DNA of 64,000 bases, taken from NCBI GenBank assembly GCA_963766365.1, contig CAVXZK010000006.1, positions 434,001-498,000 of the forward strand, read 5' to 3'. Origin of the DNA: JALORV01 sp963766365 (GTDB taxonomy: Bacteria > Pseudomonadota > Gammaproteobacteria > Burkholderiales > Burkholderiaceae_F). The notes below the pieces were generated by a model. The model was not told where the DNA came from and did not search any database. It saw nothing but the letters and a program-made list of their open reading frames with translations. The position numbers and the translations under genes are program-made. Every line of letters starts with the position of its first letter. The first letter of the stretch is position 1. Shown here piece by piece: positions 47,992-55,719 of this stretch.

Positions 47992-49805
47992 CCGGCGGAG
48001 ACGATGCCGATCACGGCTTCGCCGTAGCGTGCCAGCTTGGCTGTGCCGACGCCGGAAACCTGCGCGAGTTCCTCGAGCGCGCGCGGGCGCTGCTGCGCGA
48101 TCGCGCGCAGCGTCCCGTCGTGAAACACGACGTAGGCCGGCACGCCATGCTCCCGCGCCACTCCGGCACGCCATTCCCGCAGCCGCTCGAACAGCGGCTC
48201 CGCCGAAGTGTCGAGCCCGTCGACGGCCGCCCGGCGCTTCGTGCGACGACGCGGTTCCTGCTCCTGCATGCGCAGTTCGATCCGGGCTTCGCCGCGCAGC
48301 ACTGCGCGGCTGGCTTCGGCCAGGCGCAGGACATTGAAGTGGGCGTGATCGACGTCGACCACGTGCTGCGCCACCAGGTGCCGCAGCAGCAGCCGCCATT
48401 CCGCTTCTGATCGATCGGCGCCGATGCCGAACGTCGACAGGCGTTGATGGCCGAAGCGCGCGACCTTGTCCGTCACCTTGCCGCGCAACACGTCGATCAC
48501 ATGCGTTGCCGCGAAGCCATATCCGCCGGATTGCTGACAGCGATAGATCGTCGACAGCAGCTTGCGCGCATCCTCGGTCGCGTCGCGCAGCGCCGGCGGT
48601 GCCAGGCAGTTGTCGCAGTTTCCGCAGGCGCTGCTGGCCTCGCCGAAGTACGCGAGCAGGCGCACACGGCGGCAGTCGGCCGCCTCGGCCAGCGCCAGCA
48701 TCGCGTCGAGCTTGGCGCTCGACAGCCGCTTGTAAGTTTCCTCAGCCTCCGATTGCTCGATCAGCCGGCGCTGCTGAACGACATCGGCGAGACCGTAGGC
48801 CATCCAGGCATCGGCGGGCATGCCGTCGCGGCCCGCGCGGCCGGTTTCCTGGAAGTAGCCCTCGACACTCTTCGGCATGTCCAGATGCGCCACGAAGCGC
48901 ACGTCCGGCTTGTCGATGCCCATGCCGAACGCAATCGTCGCGACGATGACGCAGGACTCGTCGCGCTGGAAGCGGGCCTGGTGGGCGGCACGCCTGGCGG
49001 GCTCCATGCCTGCGTGGTACGGCAACGCATCGACACCGTGCTGCACCAGGAATTGCGCCACCTCCTCGACGCTGTTGCGCGCCAGGCAGTACACGATGCC
49101 TGCTTCTCCCGGATGTTCGTCGCGGATGAACCGCAGCAGTTGCTCACGCGGCTCGCGCTTCTCGACGATGCGGTAACGGATGTTCGGCCGGTCGAAGCTG
49201 GCAACGAAGACTTTCGGCTCGACCAGCAGCCGTTCGACAATCTCCTCGCGCGTCGGCGCATCAGCGGTCGCCGTCAGCGCAATGCGTGGCACCGACGGGA
49301 ACCGCTCGCGCAGCATGGCAAGTGCGCCGTATTCCGGCCGGAAATCGTGACCCCATTGTGATACGCAGTGCGCTTCGTCGATCGCGAACAGCGCCAGACC
49401 GGCGCTCGACTCGACGTCTGTGAGCAGGCGCTGGCAACGCTCGGTCAGCAGGCGTTCCGGCGCGATGTAGACGAGTTCGATGTCGCCGGCGCACATGCGC
49501 CGTTCCACCGCGGCGGCTTCGGCCGAGGACAGCGTGGAGTTCAATGCCGCCGCGCGCACACCCAGTTCGTCCAGCGCGGCGACCTGGTCGGCCATCAGTG
49601 CGATCAGCGGAGACACGACGATGGCAACACCCCGGCGCATCAACGCCGGGATCTGGTACGTAAGCGACTTGCCACCGCCGGTCGGCATCAGCACCAGCGC
49701 GTCGCCGCCGGCGACCAGATGCTCGATCACTTCGCGCTGGTAGCCGCGGAAGCTGTCGTACCCGAAGACCTCCTTGAGGATGGTGCTGGCGCTGGATCGA
49801 TCCAC
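47988..49805 (-). CDS. recQ: ATP-dependent DNA helicase RecQ
   Basis: This 605-residue 3'-5' helicase acts in recombination and repair. Walker A MPTGGGKSLTYQ (40-51, GGGKS), the DEAH box AIDEAHCVSQWGHDFRPEY (141-159), motif VI-type QETGRAGRDG, the zinc-binding Cys set (CRRVRLLAYFG, CGNCDNC), the RQC winged-helix part with DVLRGKVTDKVARFGHQRLSTFG, and a C-terminal HRDC domain (about 510-590) are all present in order. The length is normal. It is convergent with merR, with a 4-base overlap of the ends (47988-47991), and divergent from the small membrane protein gene. Confidence 0.97.
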   Translation of the reverse strand: MDRSSASTILKEVFGYDSFRGYQREVIEHLVAGGDALVLMPTGGGKSLTYQIPALMRRGVAIVVSPLIALMADQVAALDELGVRAAALNSTLSSAEAAAVERRMCAGDIELVYIAPERLLTERCQRLLTDVESSAGLALFAIDEAHCVSQWGHDFRPEYGALAMLRERFPSVPRIALTATADAPTREEIVERLLVEPKVFVASFDRPNIRYRIVEKREPREQLLRFIRDEHPGEAGIVYCLARNSVEEVAQFLVQHGVDALPYHAGMEPARRAAHQARFQRDESCVIVATIAFGMGIDKPDVRFVAHLDMPKSVEGYFQETGRAGRDGMPADAWMAYGLADVVQQRRLIEQSEAEETYKRLSSAKLDAMLALAEAADCRRVRLLAYFGEASSACGNCDNCLAPPALRDATEDARKLLSTIYRCQQSGGYGFAATHVIDVLRGKVTDKVARFGHQRLSTFGIGADRSEAEWRLLLRHLVAQHVVDVDHAHFNVLRLAEASRAVLRGEARIELRMQEQEPRRRTKRRAAVDGLDTSAEPLFERLREWRAGVAREHGVPAYVVFHDGTLRAIAQQRPRALEELAQVSGVGTAKLARYGEAVIGIVSAG

Positions 49806-49880
49806 TGCCGTAGCGTAACGAATCGCCGCAGCGGTACGATCCCGTTCTCACCGCTCTGTCGGTTCTCACGCCTCTCCGCC

Positions 49881-50309
49881 ATGTCTGCTGACGCGCCCAC
49901 CCCGCTACCGTCGTCGCGCGAGTTCACGATGCTTGGCATCACTTACGGCTTGTTCGCCATCGGACTGGTGATGTTCTGGCCGGCGTTCATTGGGATGGTC
50001 ATCGCCGCCGTCAAGCGCAGTGACGCGGCCGACACCTTCCTCGCCTCTCACTACACCTGGTTGATCCGAACGTTCTGGTGGTGGTCGTTGTGGTTCGTGC
50101 TGGCGATGGTCGTTCTCATCGCGATGGTCGTGCCGGACGCTGTCGAGATGGCCCGCTCGATGCAGGCCACGGACAGGATGGTGCTGTCGTGGAAAATCCT
50201 CGGCGGCGCCGTCGCAGGAGGCGTCGTCTTCCTCGTCGTCTGGTGCTGGGTGGTGTACCGGCTGATCCGGGGCACGCTGCGACTGGCCGACGGCCGGCCC
50301 GTGCCCTAG
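49881..50309 (+). CDS. DUF4870-like small membrane protein
   Basis: This 142-residue inner-membrane protein has three predicted helices: about 14-38 (TMLGITYGLFAIGLVMFWPAFIGMVIA), 61-84 (IRTFWWWSLWFVLAMVVLIAMVV) and 107-126 (GGAVAGGVVFLVVWCWVVY). The fragment AVKRSDAADTFLASHYTWLIRTFW is characteristic of the DUF4870 group. Function is unknown. It starts 75 bases from the divergent recQ start. The LiuR-type operator lies just after its stop, so it is probably not part of the leu/isovalerate regulon. Confidence 0.85.
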   Translation: MSADAPTPLPSSREFTMLGITYGLFAIGLVMFWPAFIGMVIAAVKRSDAADTFLASHYTWLIRTFWWWSLWFVLAMVVLIAMVVPDAVEMARSMQATDRMVLSWKILGGAVAGGVVFLVVWCWVVYRLIRGTLRLADGRPVP

Positions 50310-50325
50310 GCGCACTCCGGGGCAA

Positions 50326-50343
50326 GTTGACGTTAACGTCAAC
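50326..50343 (+). promoter_or_regulatory. LiuR-type operator upstream of thioesterase and ivd
   Basis: GTTGACGTTAACGTCAAC is an exact 18-base palindrome, 57 bases before the PaaI-like thioesterase start. It agrees with the LiuR binding motif as I recall it, and with the site at 47493-47508 in all but one position of the 16-base core. No equally good copy was found upstream of the later genes, so control is probably through this promoter and possibly others outside the window. Confidence 0.75.
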
Positions 50344-50399
50344 CTGGCCGTAGAGTCGCCCGCTGCGCAGGCACTCGCCGTCCTCCGCCGATCCCCGCC

Positions 50400-50852
50400 A
50401 TGTCCTTCATTGCCGCCAATCCTGATTTCGCAGAGCGCGTGAAGGATTCTTTTGCGCGCCAGGCCGCGATGCGGCTGATCGGCGCCCGCCTGACCCAGGT
50501 GGAACCCGGACGCTGCGTCATCGAACTGGCGGTGCGTGACGACCTGACACAGCAGCACGGCTTCGTGCACGGCGGCATGGTCGGCATGATCGCCGACAGT
50601 GCCGGCGGCTACGCCGCCTTCACGCTGATGCCAGTGGACGCCAGCGTCCTGACCGTCGAGTACAAGATCAACATGCTGGCCCCGGCCGCCGGTGACCTGC
50701 TGATCGCCACCGGCGAGGTGCTGAAGCCTGGGCGGTCGCTGTCGATCGTGCGTGCCGACGTCTTCGCCGTGCAGGGCGACCGGCGCACACGCGTGGCGGC
50801 GATGCAGCAGACGCTGATGGTGATGCACGGCGTCGCGGACGAGAAGATTTGA
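50400..50852 (+). CDS. PaaI family thioesterase (hotdog fold)
   Basis: This 150-residue hotdog-fold thioesterase hydrolyses an acyl-CoA. The family signature QQHGFVHGGMVGMIADSAGGYAAFT (about 60-84) holds the HGG turn and the catalytic Asp in ADSAGG. The substrate side chain pocket is formed by YKINMLAPAAGDLLIATGEVLKPGRSLSIVRADVFA. It follows the LiuR palindrome, so it is the first gene of the regulated unit. Its role may be to rescue free CoA from stalled branched-chain intermediates. The isovaleryl-CoA dehydrogenase gene begins 87 bases later, with a repeat-like element in the gap. Confidence 0.93.
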   Translation: MSFIAANPDFAERVKDSFARQAAMRLIGARLTQVEPGRCVIELAVRDDLTQQHGFVHGGMVGMIADSAGGYAAFTLMPVDASVLTVEYKINMLAPAAGDLLIATGEVLKPGRSLSIVRADVFAVQGDRRTRVAAMQQTLMVMHGVADEKI

Positions 50853-50928
50853 TGGCCCCCACGCTCGCTGCGCTCGCCGCCCCCCGCGGTGGCGCTCACT
50901 CGGCTTGGGAGCGGCCCTGCGCCGACTG
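50853..50928 (+). repeat. Intergenic element resembling a Burkholderiales interspersed repeat
   Basis: Between the thioesterase and ivd genes runs a stretch beginning GGCCCCCACGCTCGCTGCGC and continuing through CCCCCCGCGGTGGCGCTCAC and CGGCTTGGGAGCGGCCC. From memory it resembles an intergenic repeat common in Comamonadaceae-type genomes, usually next to coding regions. Only one copy is present here, so the assignment rests on recall. It has strong hairpin potential. Confidence 0.45.
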
Positions 50929-50939
50929 AGGAGAAAGTG

Positions 50940-52118
50940 ATGGAGTTGCCTGGCCTGAAGTTCGAACTCGGCGAGGACATCGATGCGCTGCGTGAGACAG
51001 TGCGTGACTTCGCGCAGGCCGAGATCGCGCCGCGTGCGGCCGAGATCGACCGCACCGACCTGTTCCCGATGGAACTGTGGCGCAAGCTCGGTGACCTCGG
51101 CGTGCTCGGCATCACAGTCGCCGAGGAGTACGGCGGCGCTGACATGGGCTACCTCGCGCACATCGTCGCGATGGAGGAGATCTCGCGCGCCAGCGCCTCG
51201 ATCGGACTGTCCTACGGCGCGCACTCCAACCTGTGCGTCAACCAGATCAAGCGCAACGGCACCGCGGCGCAGAAAGCGAAGTACCTGCCCAAGCTCGTCT
51301 GCGGGGAGCACGTCGGTGCGCTGGCGATGAGCGAGCCCAATGCTGGCTCGGACGTGGTCAGCATGCGCATGCGCGCCGATGCAAAGGGCGACCGCTACGT
51401 GCTGAACGGCACCAAGATGTGGATCACCAACGGTCCGGACTGCGATGTGCTCGTCGTCTACGCCAAGACTGATCCGCAGATGGGCGCGCGTGGCATGACG
51501 ACGTTCATTGTCGAGAAGGGCATGAAGGGCTTCTCGGTAGCGCAAAAGCTCGACAAGCTGGGCATGCGCGGCTCGCACACCGGCGAACTGGTGTTCGAGA
51601 ACGTCGAGGTGCCGGCCGAGAACGTACTCGGCGAGGAAGGCGGCGGCGCCCGGGTGCTGATGAGCGGACTCGACTTCGAGCGTGCCGTCCTGTCGGGCGG
51701 GCCGCTCGGCATCATGGCCGCGTGCATGGACGTCGTCGTGCCCTACGTGCACGACCGCCAGCAGTTCGGCCAGTCGATCGGCGAGTTCCAGCTGATGCAG
51801 GGCAAGCTCGCAGACATGTACACGACGATGATGGCCTGCCGCGCCTATGTCTACGAAGTTGGCCGCGCCTGTGACCGCGCCACGCCGGAGACGGTGCGCC
51901 ACATCCGCAAGGACGCCGCGGGCGCGATCCTGTTCGCCTCTGAACGAGCCACCTGGATGGCCGGCGAAGCGATCCAGGCGCTCGGCGGCAACGGCTACAT
52001 CAACGACTACCCCACCGGACGACTGTGGCGCGATGCCAAGCTTTACGAGATCGGCGCAGGCACGTCGGAGGTTCGAAGGATGCTGATCGGTCGGGAACTG
52101 TTTTCCGAGACCATGTAG
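50940..52118 (+). CDS. liuA: Isovaleryl-CoA dehydrogenase
   Basis: This 392-residue FAD acyl-CoA dehydrogenase oxidises isovaleryl-CoA to 3-methylcrotonyl-CoA in leucine breakdown. The order of parts is family N-terminal helices, the flavin-binding AMSEPNAGSDV and MWITNGPDCDVLVVYAKT, and the C-terminal helical part. The key assignment mark is that the catalytic Glu is not in the usual YEGTS; here that region is YEIGAGTSEVRR. The Glu in GLDFERAVLSGGPLG takes over, which is the known arrangement of isovaleryl-CoA dehydrogenase. GAGGAGAAAG precedes the ATG. It lies downstream of the LiuR-type operator. Confidence 0.95.
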   Translation: MELPGLKFELGEDIDALRETVRDFAQAEIAPRAAEIDRTDLFPMELWRKLGDLGVLGITVAEEYGGADMGYLAHIVAMEEISRASASIGLSYGAHSNLCVNQIKRNGTAAQKAKYLPKLVCGEHVGALAMSEPNAGSDVVSMRMRADAKGDRYVLNGTKMWITNGPDCDVLVVYAKTDPQMGARGMTTFIVEKGMKGFSVAQKLDKLGMRGSHTGELVFENVEVPAENVLGEEGGGARVLMSGLDFERAVLSGGPLGIMAACMDVVVPYVHDRQQFGQSIGEFQLMQGKLADMYTTMMACRAYVYEVGRACDRATPETVRHIRKDAAGAILFASERATWMAGEAIQALGGNGYINDYPTGRLWRDAKLYEIGAGTSEVRRMLIGRELFSETM

Positions 52119-52127
52119 GACCGCGGC

Positions 52128-52247
52128 ATGCATCCCTGGCGGCAGCACCTCGAGTTACTGAAGGCGGAAAGTCGGCCGGTCGATGGCAAGGAGAGCCCGC
52201 GATCGCATGGCACCACCACCCGCATGCTGCTCGACCTGCAGTCGTGA
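52128..52247 (+). CDS. Possible small ORF of 39 residues upstream of ASCH-GNAT gene
   Basis: An ATG frame (MHPWRQHLELLKAESRPVDG..., ending TRMLLDLQS) runs from 9 bases after the ivd stop. Its TGA overlaps the GTG of the next gene (GTGA). It has ordinary codon use for the region and no known domain. It could be a leader peptide that couples translation to the ASCH-GNAT gene, or a remnant. No strong ribosome site is seen before it, so this is only a candidate. Confidence 0.3.
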   Translation: MHPWRQHLELLKAESRPVDGKESPRSHGTTTRMLLDLQS

Positions 52248-53248
52248 GCGACCTCCACACGCTCGACAACTCGGTCGAAAGATCGTCGGAAGTGCAGCGC
52301 TACTGGAGCGACTTCTGCGGCGCCACCGGCCTGTCTGCGAGCACGCCGTACCAGGCGTGGTACTTCGGCGACTCGCCGCGACTGGCACACGAACTCGTCG
52401 AACTGGTCCTGCACGGACCGAAACGTGCGACAGCCGGCCTGTCCGAGTTCAATGACCAGATGCCCCAGGTCAAGCCGATTTCCGGCGGCTACTCGGTGCT
52501 GACCGAGCACGACGGCACACCGCGGGCCGTGATCCGCACCACCGTGCTCGAGCGGCGTCCCTTTTCAGAAGTCGACGCCGCCTTTGCCTGGGACGAGGGC
52601 GAGGGCGATCGCACGCTGACGGACTGGAAGGACGGCCATCGCCGCTTCTTCAGCCGCGAACTGGAGACGCTCGGTCGGCGCTTCGACGAGAGCATGCTCG
52701 TCGACCTGGAACGCTTCGAGCTGCTCTTTCCGTTCGAGGCCGCGCTGCATCCCGTCGGCTGCGGGCCGCGCCTGCTGCCATGCCTTCTGCCCGGTGCGAT
52801 GGCGGCCAGCGCAGAGCTGCAGACCCGGTATTACGCGCGTGACCACGGCTTCGGCGTCTACTTCGAGGCGGGCCGGCTGGCCGACATCGCCGGATTCCTC
52901 GCGCGGTTCGATGCGTCGCGCGACGGCGTCTGGGTCGCGGTCGATGGCGGCAGCATCGTAGGCACGATTGTCATCGACGGCGGTTCGACCGACGATGTGG
53001 CCTGCGCGCAGCTACGCTGGTTCATCGTCGGCGATGCGCTGCGCGGCAAGGGCATGGGACGTCGCATTATGCAGGCGGCGATGGATTTCGCTGCCGCACG
53101 CTATGCACGAGTGGTGCTCGGCACGTTTTCCGGGCTGGACGCCGCACGGCATCTCTACCAGGAATTTGGCTTCCGCAAGACGCTCGAGCGGCCATCGAAG
53201 CAGTGGGGACCCGAGGTGCTCGAACAGCACTGGGAGTGGGCCCGGTGA
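52244..53248 (+). CDS. ASCH domain-GNAT acetyltransferase fusion protein
   Basis: This 334-residue protein appears to join two domains. The first (about 1-155) matches the ASCH/PUA-like RNA- or nucleotide-binding fold: YQAWYFGDSPRLAHELVELVLHGPKRATAGL, VIRTTVLERRPFSEVDAAFAWDEGEGDRTLTDW and HRRFFSREL. The second (about 185-334) is a GNAT N-acetyltransferase with RYYARDHGFGVYFEAG, GVWVAVDGGSIVGTIVIDGG, LRWFIVGDALRGKGMGRRIMQAAMDFA (the acetyl-CoA Q/R-x-x-G-x-G/A motif) and YQEFGFRKTLE. The start is GTG at 52244, overlapping the small ORF. The end overlaps lysE by 4 bases (GTGA). The combination may mark an RNA- or nucleotide-modifying enzyme. Confidence 0.85.
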   Translation: MSDLHTLDNSVERSSEVQRYWSDFCGATGLSASTPYQAWYFGDSPRLAHELVELVLHGPKRATAGLSEFNDQMPQVKPISGGYSVLTEHDGTPRAVIRTTVLERRPFSEVDAAFAWDEGEGDRTLTDWKDGHRRFFSRELETLGRRFDESMLVDLERFELLFPFEAALHPVGCGPRLLPCLLPGAMAASAELQTRYYARDHGFGVYFEAGRLADIAGFLARFDASRDGVWVAVDGGSIVGTIVIDGGSTDDVACAQLRWFIVGDALRGKGMGRRIMQAAMDFAAARYARVVLGTFSGLDAARHLYQEFGFRKTLERPSKQWGPEVLEQHWEWAR

Positions 53249-53889
53249 GCATCGTCGGCCTGGGCAGCGAGCAGCTCGGCCTCTTCGCATTCGCGGTGCT
53301 GCTGCTGGCGCTGACGCCGGGGCCGGTATGGATCTACCTGATCTCGCGCACGCTGACGCAGGGGCGCCGCGCCGGCTACTTCTCCCTGATTGGCGTGATG
53401 GCGGGCGTGCTGGTGCACCTGCTGGCCGCCGCACTCGGCCTGTCGGCGCTGCTGCTTGCCGTGCCCGCCGCTTTCGACGCGATCAAGCTCGCCGGGGCCG
53501 CCTACTTGCTGTGGCTGGCATGGAACACACTGCGCGGTGGCGGCTTCAGCTTCACGCCCCAGCCGCTCGATCCGGTGCCGCCCCGCGTGCTGTTTCGCCA
53601 GTCCTTGACGGCATCGGTGATCAACCCCAAGGTCGCCGTGTTTTACTTGTCTCTGTTTCCGCAGTTTGTCGACCCGGCGGGCGGCATGGTGTTGCTGCAG
53701 AGCCTGGCCCTCGGGGTCGTCCACGTCACGGTGTCGACGCTAGTCGATGGCACACTGGTCACGGTGGCCGGCGGCCTGGCGGCCTGGCTCGCCGTACGGC
53801 CCGGCTGGCTGCGGATGCAGCGCTGGGTGCTCGGCGCGGCGTTTGGCGTGCTCGCCGTCTGGCTGGCGCTGACACCGCGGCAACATTAG
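53245..53889 (+). CDS. LysE family amino-acid exporter
   Basis: This 214-residue inner-membrane protein of the LysE/RhtB translocator family has about five to six helices: FAFAVLLLALTPGPVWIYLISR at the start (with the family TPGP motif), then GYFSLIGVMAGVLVHLLAAALGLSALL, AAYLLWLAWNTLR and others. It starts with GTG at 53245, sharing bases with the previous stop. Such exporters relieve amino-acid overload; which one is not predictable. The aceK gene begins 12 bases after its stop, so the two are in the same transcript. Confidence 0.92.
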   Translation: MSIVGLGSEQLGLFAFAVLLLALTPGPVWIYLISRTLTQGRRAGYFSLIGVMAGVLVHLLAAALGLSALLLAVPAAFDAIKLAGAAYLLWLAWNTLRGGGFSFTPQPLDPVPPRVLFRQSLTASVINPKVAVFYLSLFPQFVDPAGGMVLLQSLALGVVHVTVSTLVDGTLVTVAGGLAAWLAVRPGWLRMQRWVLGAAFGVLAVWLALTPRQH

Positions 53890-53901
53890 TCAGAATCAAC
53901 C

Positions 53902-55704
53902 ATGTCCGCCGTTGCTTCCGAAGTGGTGTTCGACCGTTCGATGCCGTCGCCGGCGCGCATCGCGTCGGCCATCCTCGAGGGTTTCAACCGCCACTACCGC
54001 CTGTTCCGCTACGTGGCCCAGCAGGCCAAGCCGCTGTATGAGAACGGCGACTGGCAGCGCATGCGCACGCGGGCGCGCGAACGGATCGACTTCTACGACC
54101 AGCGCGTGCTCGAGGCGGTCGCGCGCATCGAGCGCGAGTTCGACCTGGCGTCGCTCGAGGACAGGGAGCGGGATGCGCTGTGGCAGGCCGTCAAGCAGCA
54201 CTATGTCTCGCTGCTGGCCGAGCATCGCCAGCCTGAGTGCGCGGAGACCTTCTTCAACTCCGTGTGCACCAAGCTGCTGCATCGCGACTACTTCCGCAAC
54301 CAGTTCCTGTTCGTGCGGCCCGGCGTGGCTACCGACTACATGGATTCCGACCCGCCGTCGTATCGCAGCTATTACCCGTCCGCCGGCCTGCGCAGGACCC
54401 TGCGTCAGATCATCATCGATGTCGGGCTCGCATGCCGCTGGGAGGACGTCGAGCGCGACCTGCGACTCGTGGTGCGCGCGGCGTGCGAGGCGCATCGCAA
54501 CGGCGAGGCCTTCCGGCGGCCGTGGACCATGGAGCCGGACTGCCAGATCCAGATCCTGTCGTCGCTGTTCTTCCGCAACAAGGGCGCCTACATCGTCGGT
54601 CGCGTCATCAATGGCACGCGCATCACGCCATTGGCGGTGCCGATCCTGCGCAATGCACGCGGGCAGCTGTTTCTCGACACGGTGCTTTTCACCAGCGAAC
54701 TGATGGCTACGCTGTTCTCGTTCACGCGCGCCTACTTCCTCGTCGACATGGAAGCCCCGTCGGCGTACATCGACTTCCTGTCCACGATCCTGCCGCACAA
54801 GCCGCCGTCCGAGCTGTACACGATGGTCGGCCTCGCCAAGCAGGGCAAGACGCTCTTCTACCGCGACTTCCTGCACCATCTGAAACACTCGACCGACCAG
54901 TTCGTCATCGCCCCCGGCATCAAGGGGCTGGTGATGTCGGTGTTCACGCTGCCGTCCTACCCGTACGTGTTCAAGGTCATCAAGGACGTGATCCCGCATC
55001 CGAAGGACACCGACCGCCAGCAGATCATGGCCAAGTACCAGCTGGTGAAGCTGCATGACCGCGTCGGCCGCATGGCGGACACCTGGGAGTACTCGCAGGT
55101 GACGCTGCCGCGCGCGCGCTGTTCGCCCGAGCTCATCGAGGAGCTGCGCAGCTACTGCCCGAGCCAGCTGGAATTCGGCGACGGCACGCTGATGATCCGG
55201 CACGTCTACATCGAGCGCCGCATGACGCCGCTCAACCTGTATCTCGCGAAAGCGACCGACGCCGAACTCGACCATGCGGTGATGGAATACGGCAACGCGA
55301 TCAAGGAACTGGCTGCCGCCAACATCTTCCCGGGCGACATGCTCTACAAGAACTTCGGCGTCACGCGGCTCAATCGCGTCGTGTTCTACGACTATGACGA
55401 GATCGAGTACATGGCCGACTGCAATTTCCGCAACATGCCGGCGCCCAGCAGCATGGACGACGACTACGGCGGCGAGATCACGACCTACGTCGACAAGCGC
55501 GACATGTTTCCCGAGCAGTGGCGGCCCTTCCTCACCGGCGACCCACGCATCAGGTCCGCGTTGCTGAAGCACCACGCGGACCTCTTCGAGCCCGGGTTCT
55601 GGCAGCGGCGCAAGGAGCGCATCCTTGCCGGTCACCTGGAAGACGTCTTTCCGTATCCCCCCGAGCGCCGGTTCCGGCACCGAAATGCAGCAGAATCCGA
55701 CTAG
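53902..55704 (+). CDS. aceK: Isocitrate dehydrogenase kinase/phosphatase
   Basis: This 600-residue bifunctional enzyme phosphorylates and dephosphorylates isocitrate dehydrogenase, steering isocitrate between the TCA cycle and the glyoxylate shunt. The N-terminal regulatory domain (about 1-310) is followed by a protein-kinase-like domain with GIKGLVMSVFTLPSYPYVFKVIKDVIP (ATP-binding Lys in FKVIK), PRARCSPELIEELRSY, and the active-site stretch FPGDMLYKNFGVTRLNRVVFYDYDEIEYM. The size is normal. Presence next to leucine-degradation genes makes sense, since acetyl-CoA from leucine needs the glyoxylate shunt. Confidence 0.97.
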   Translation: MSAVASEVVFDRSMPSPARIASAILEGFNRHYRLFRYVAQQAKPLYENGDWQRMRTRARERIDFYDQRVLEAVARIEREFDLASLEDRERDALWQAVKQHYVSLLAEHRQPECAETFFNSVCTKLLHRDYFRNQFLFVRPGVATDYMDSDPPSYRSYYPSAGLRRTLRQIIIDVGLACRWEDVERDLRLVVRAACEAHRNGEAFRRPWTMEPDCQIQILSSLFFRNKGAYIVGRVINGTRITPLAVPILRNARGQLFLDTVLFTSELMATLFSFTRAYFLVDMEAPSAYIDFLSTILPHKPPSELYTMVGLAKQGKTLFYRDFLHHLKHSTDQFVIAPGIKGLVMSVFTLPSYPYVFKVIKDVIPHPKDTDRQQIMAKYQLVKLHDRVGRMADTWEYSQVTLPRARCSPELIEELRSYCPSQLEFGDGTLMIRHVYIERRMTPLNLYLAKATDAELDHAVMEYGNAIKELAAANIFPGDMLYKNFGVTRLNRVVFYDYDEIEYMADCNFRNMPAPSSMDDDYGGEITTYVDKRDMFPEQWRPFLTGDPRIRSALLKHHADLFEPGFWQRRKERILAGHLEDVFPYPPERRFRHRNAAESD

Positions 55705-55719
55705 TCAAAGGAGAAAGCC

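Noticed and set aside
50326..50343. The palindrome as a rho-independent terminator of the DUF4870-like gene
   Set aside because: There is no loop or T-run; an exact 18-base palindrome of this sequence, shared with 47493-47508, is better explained as a regulator site.
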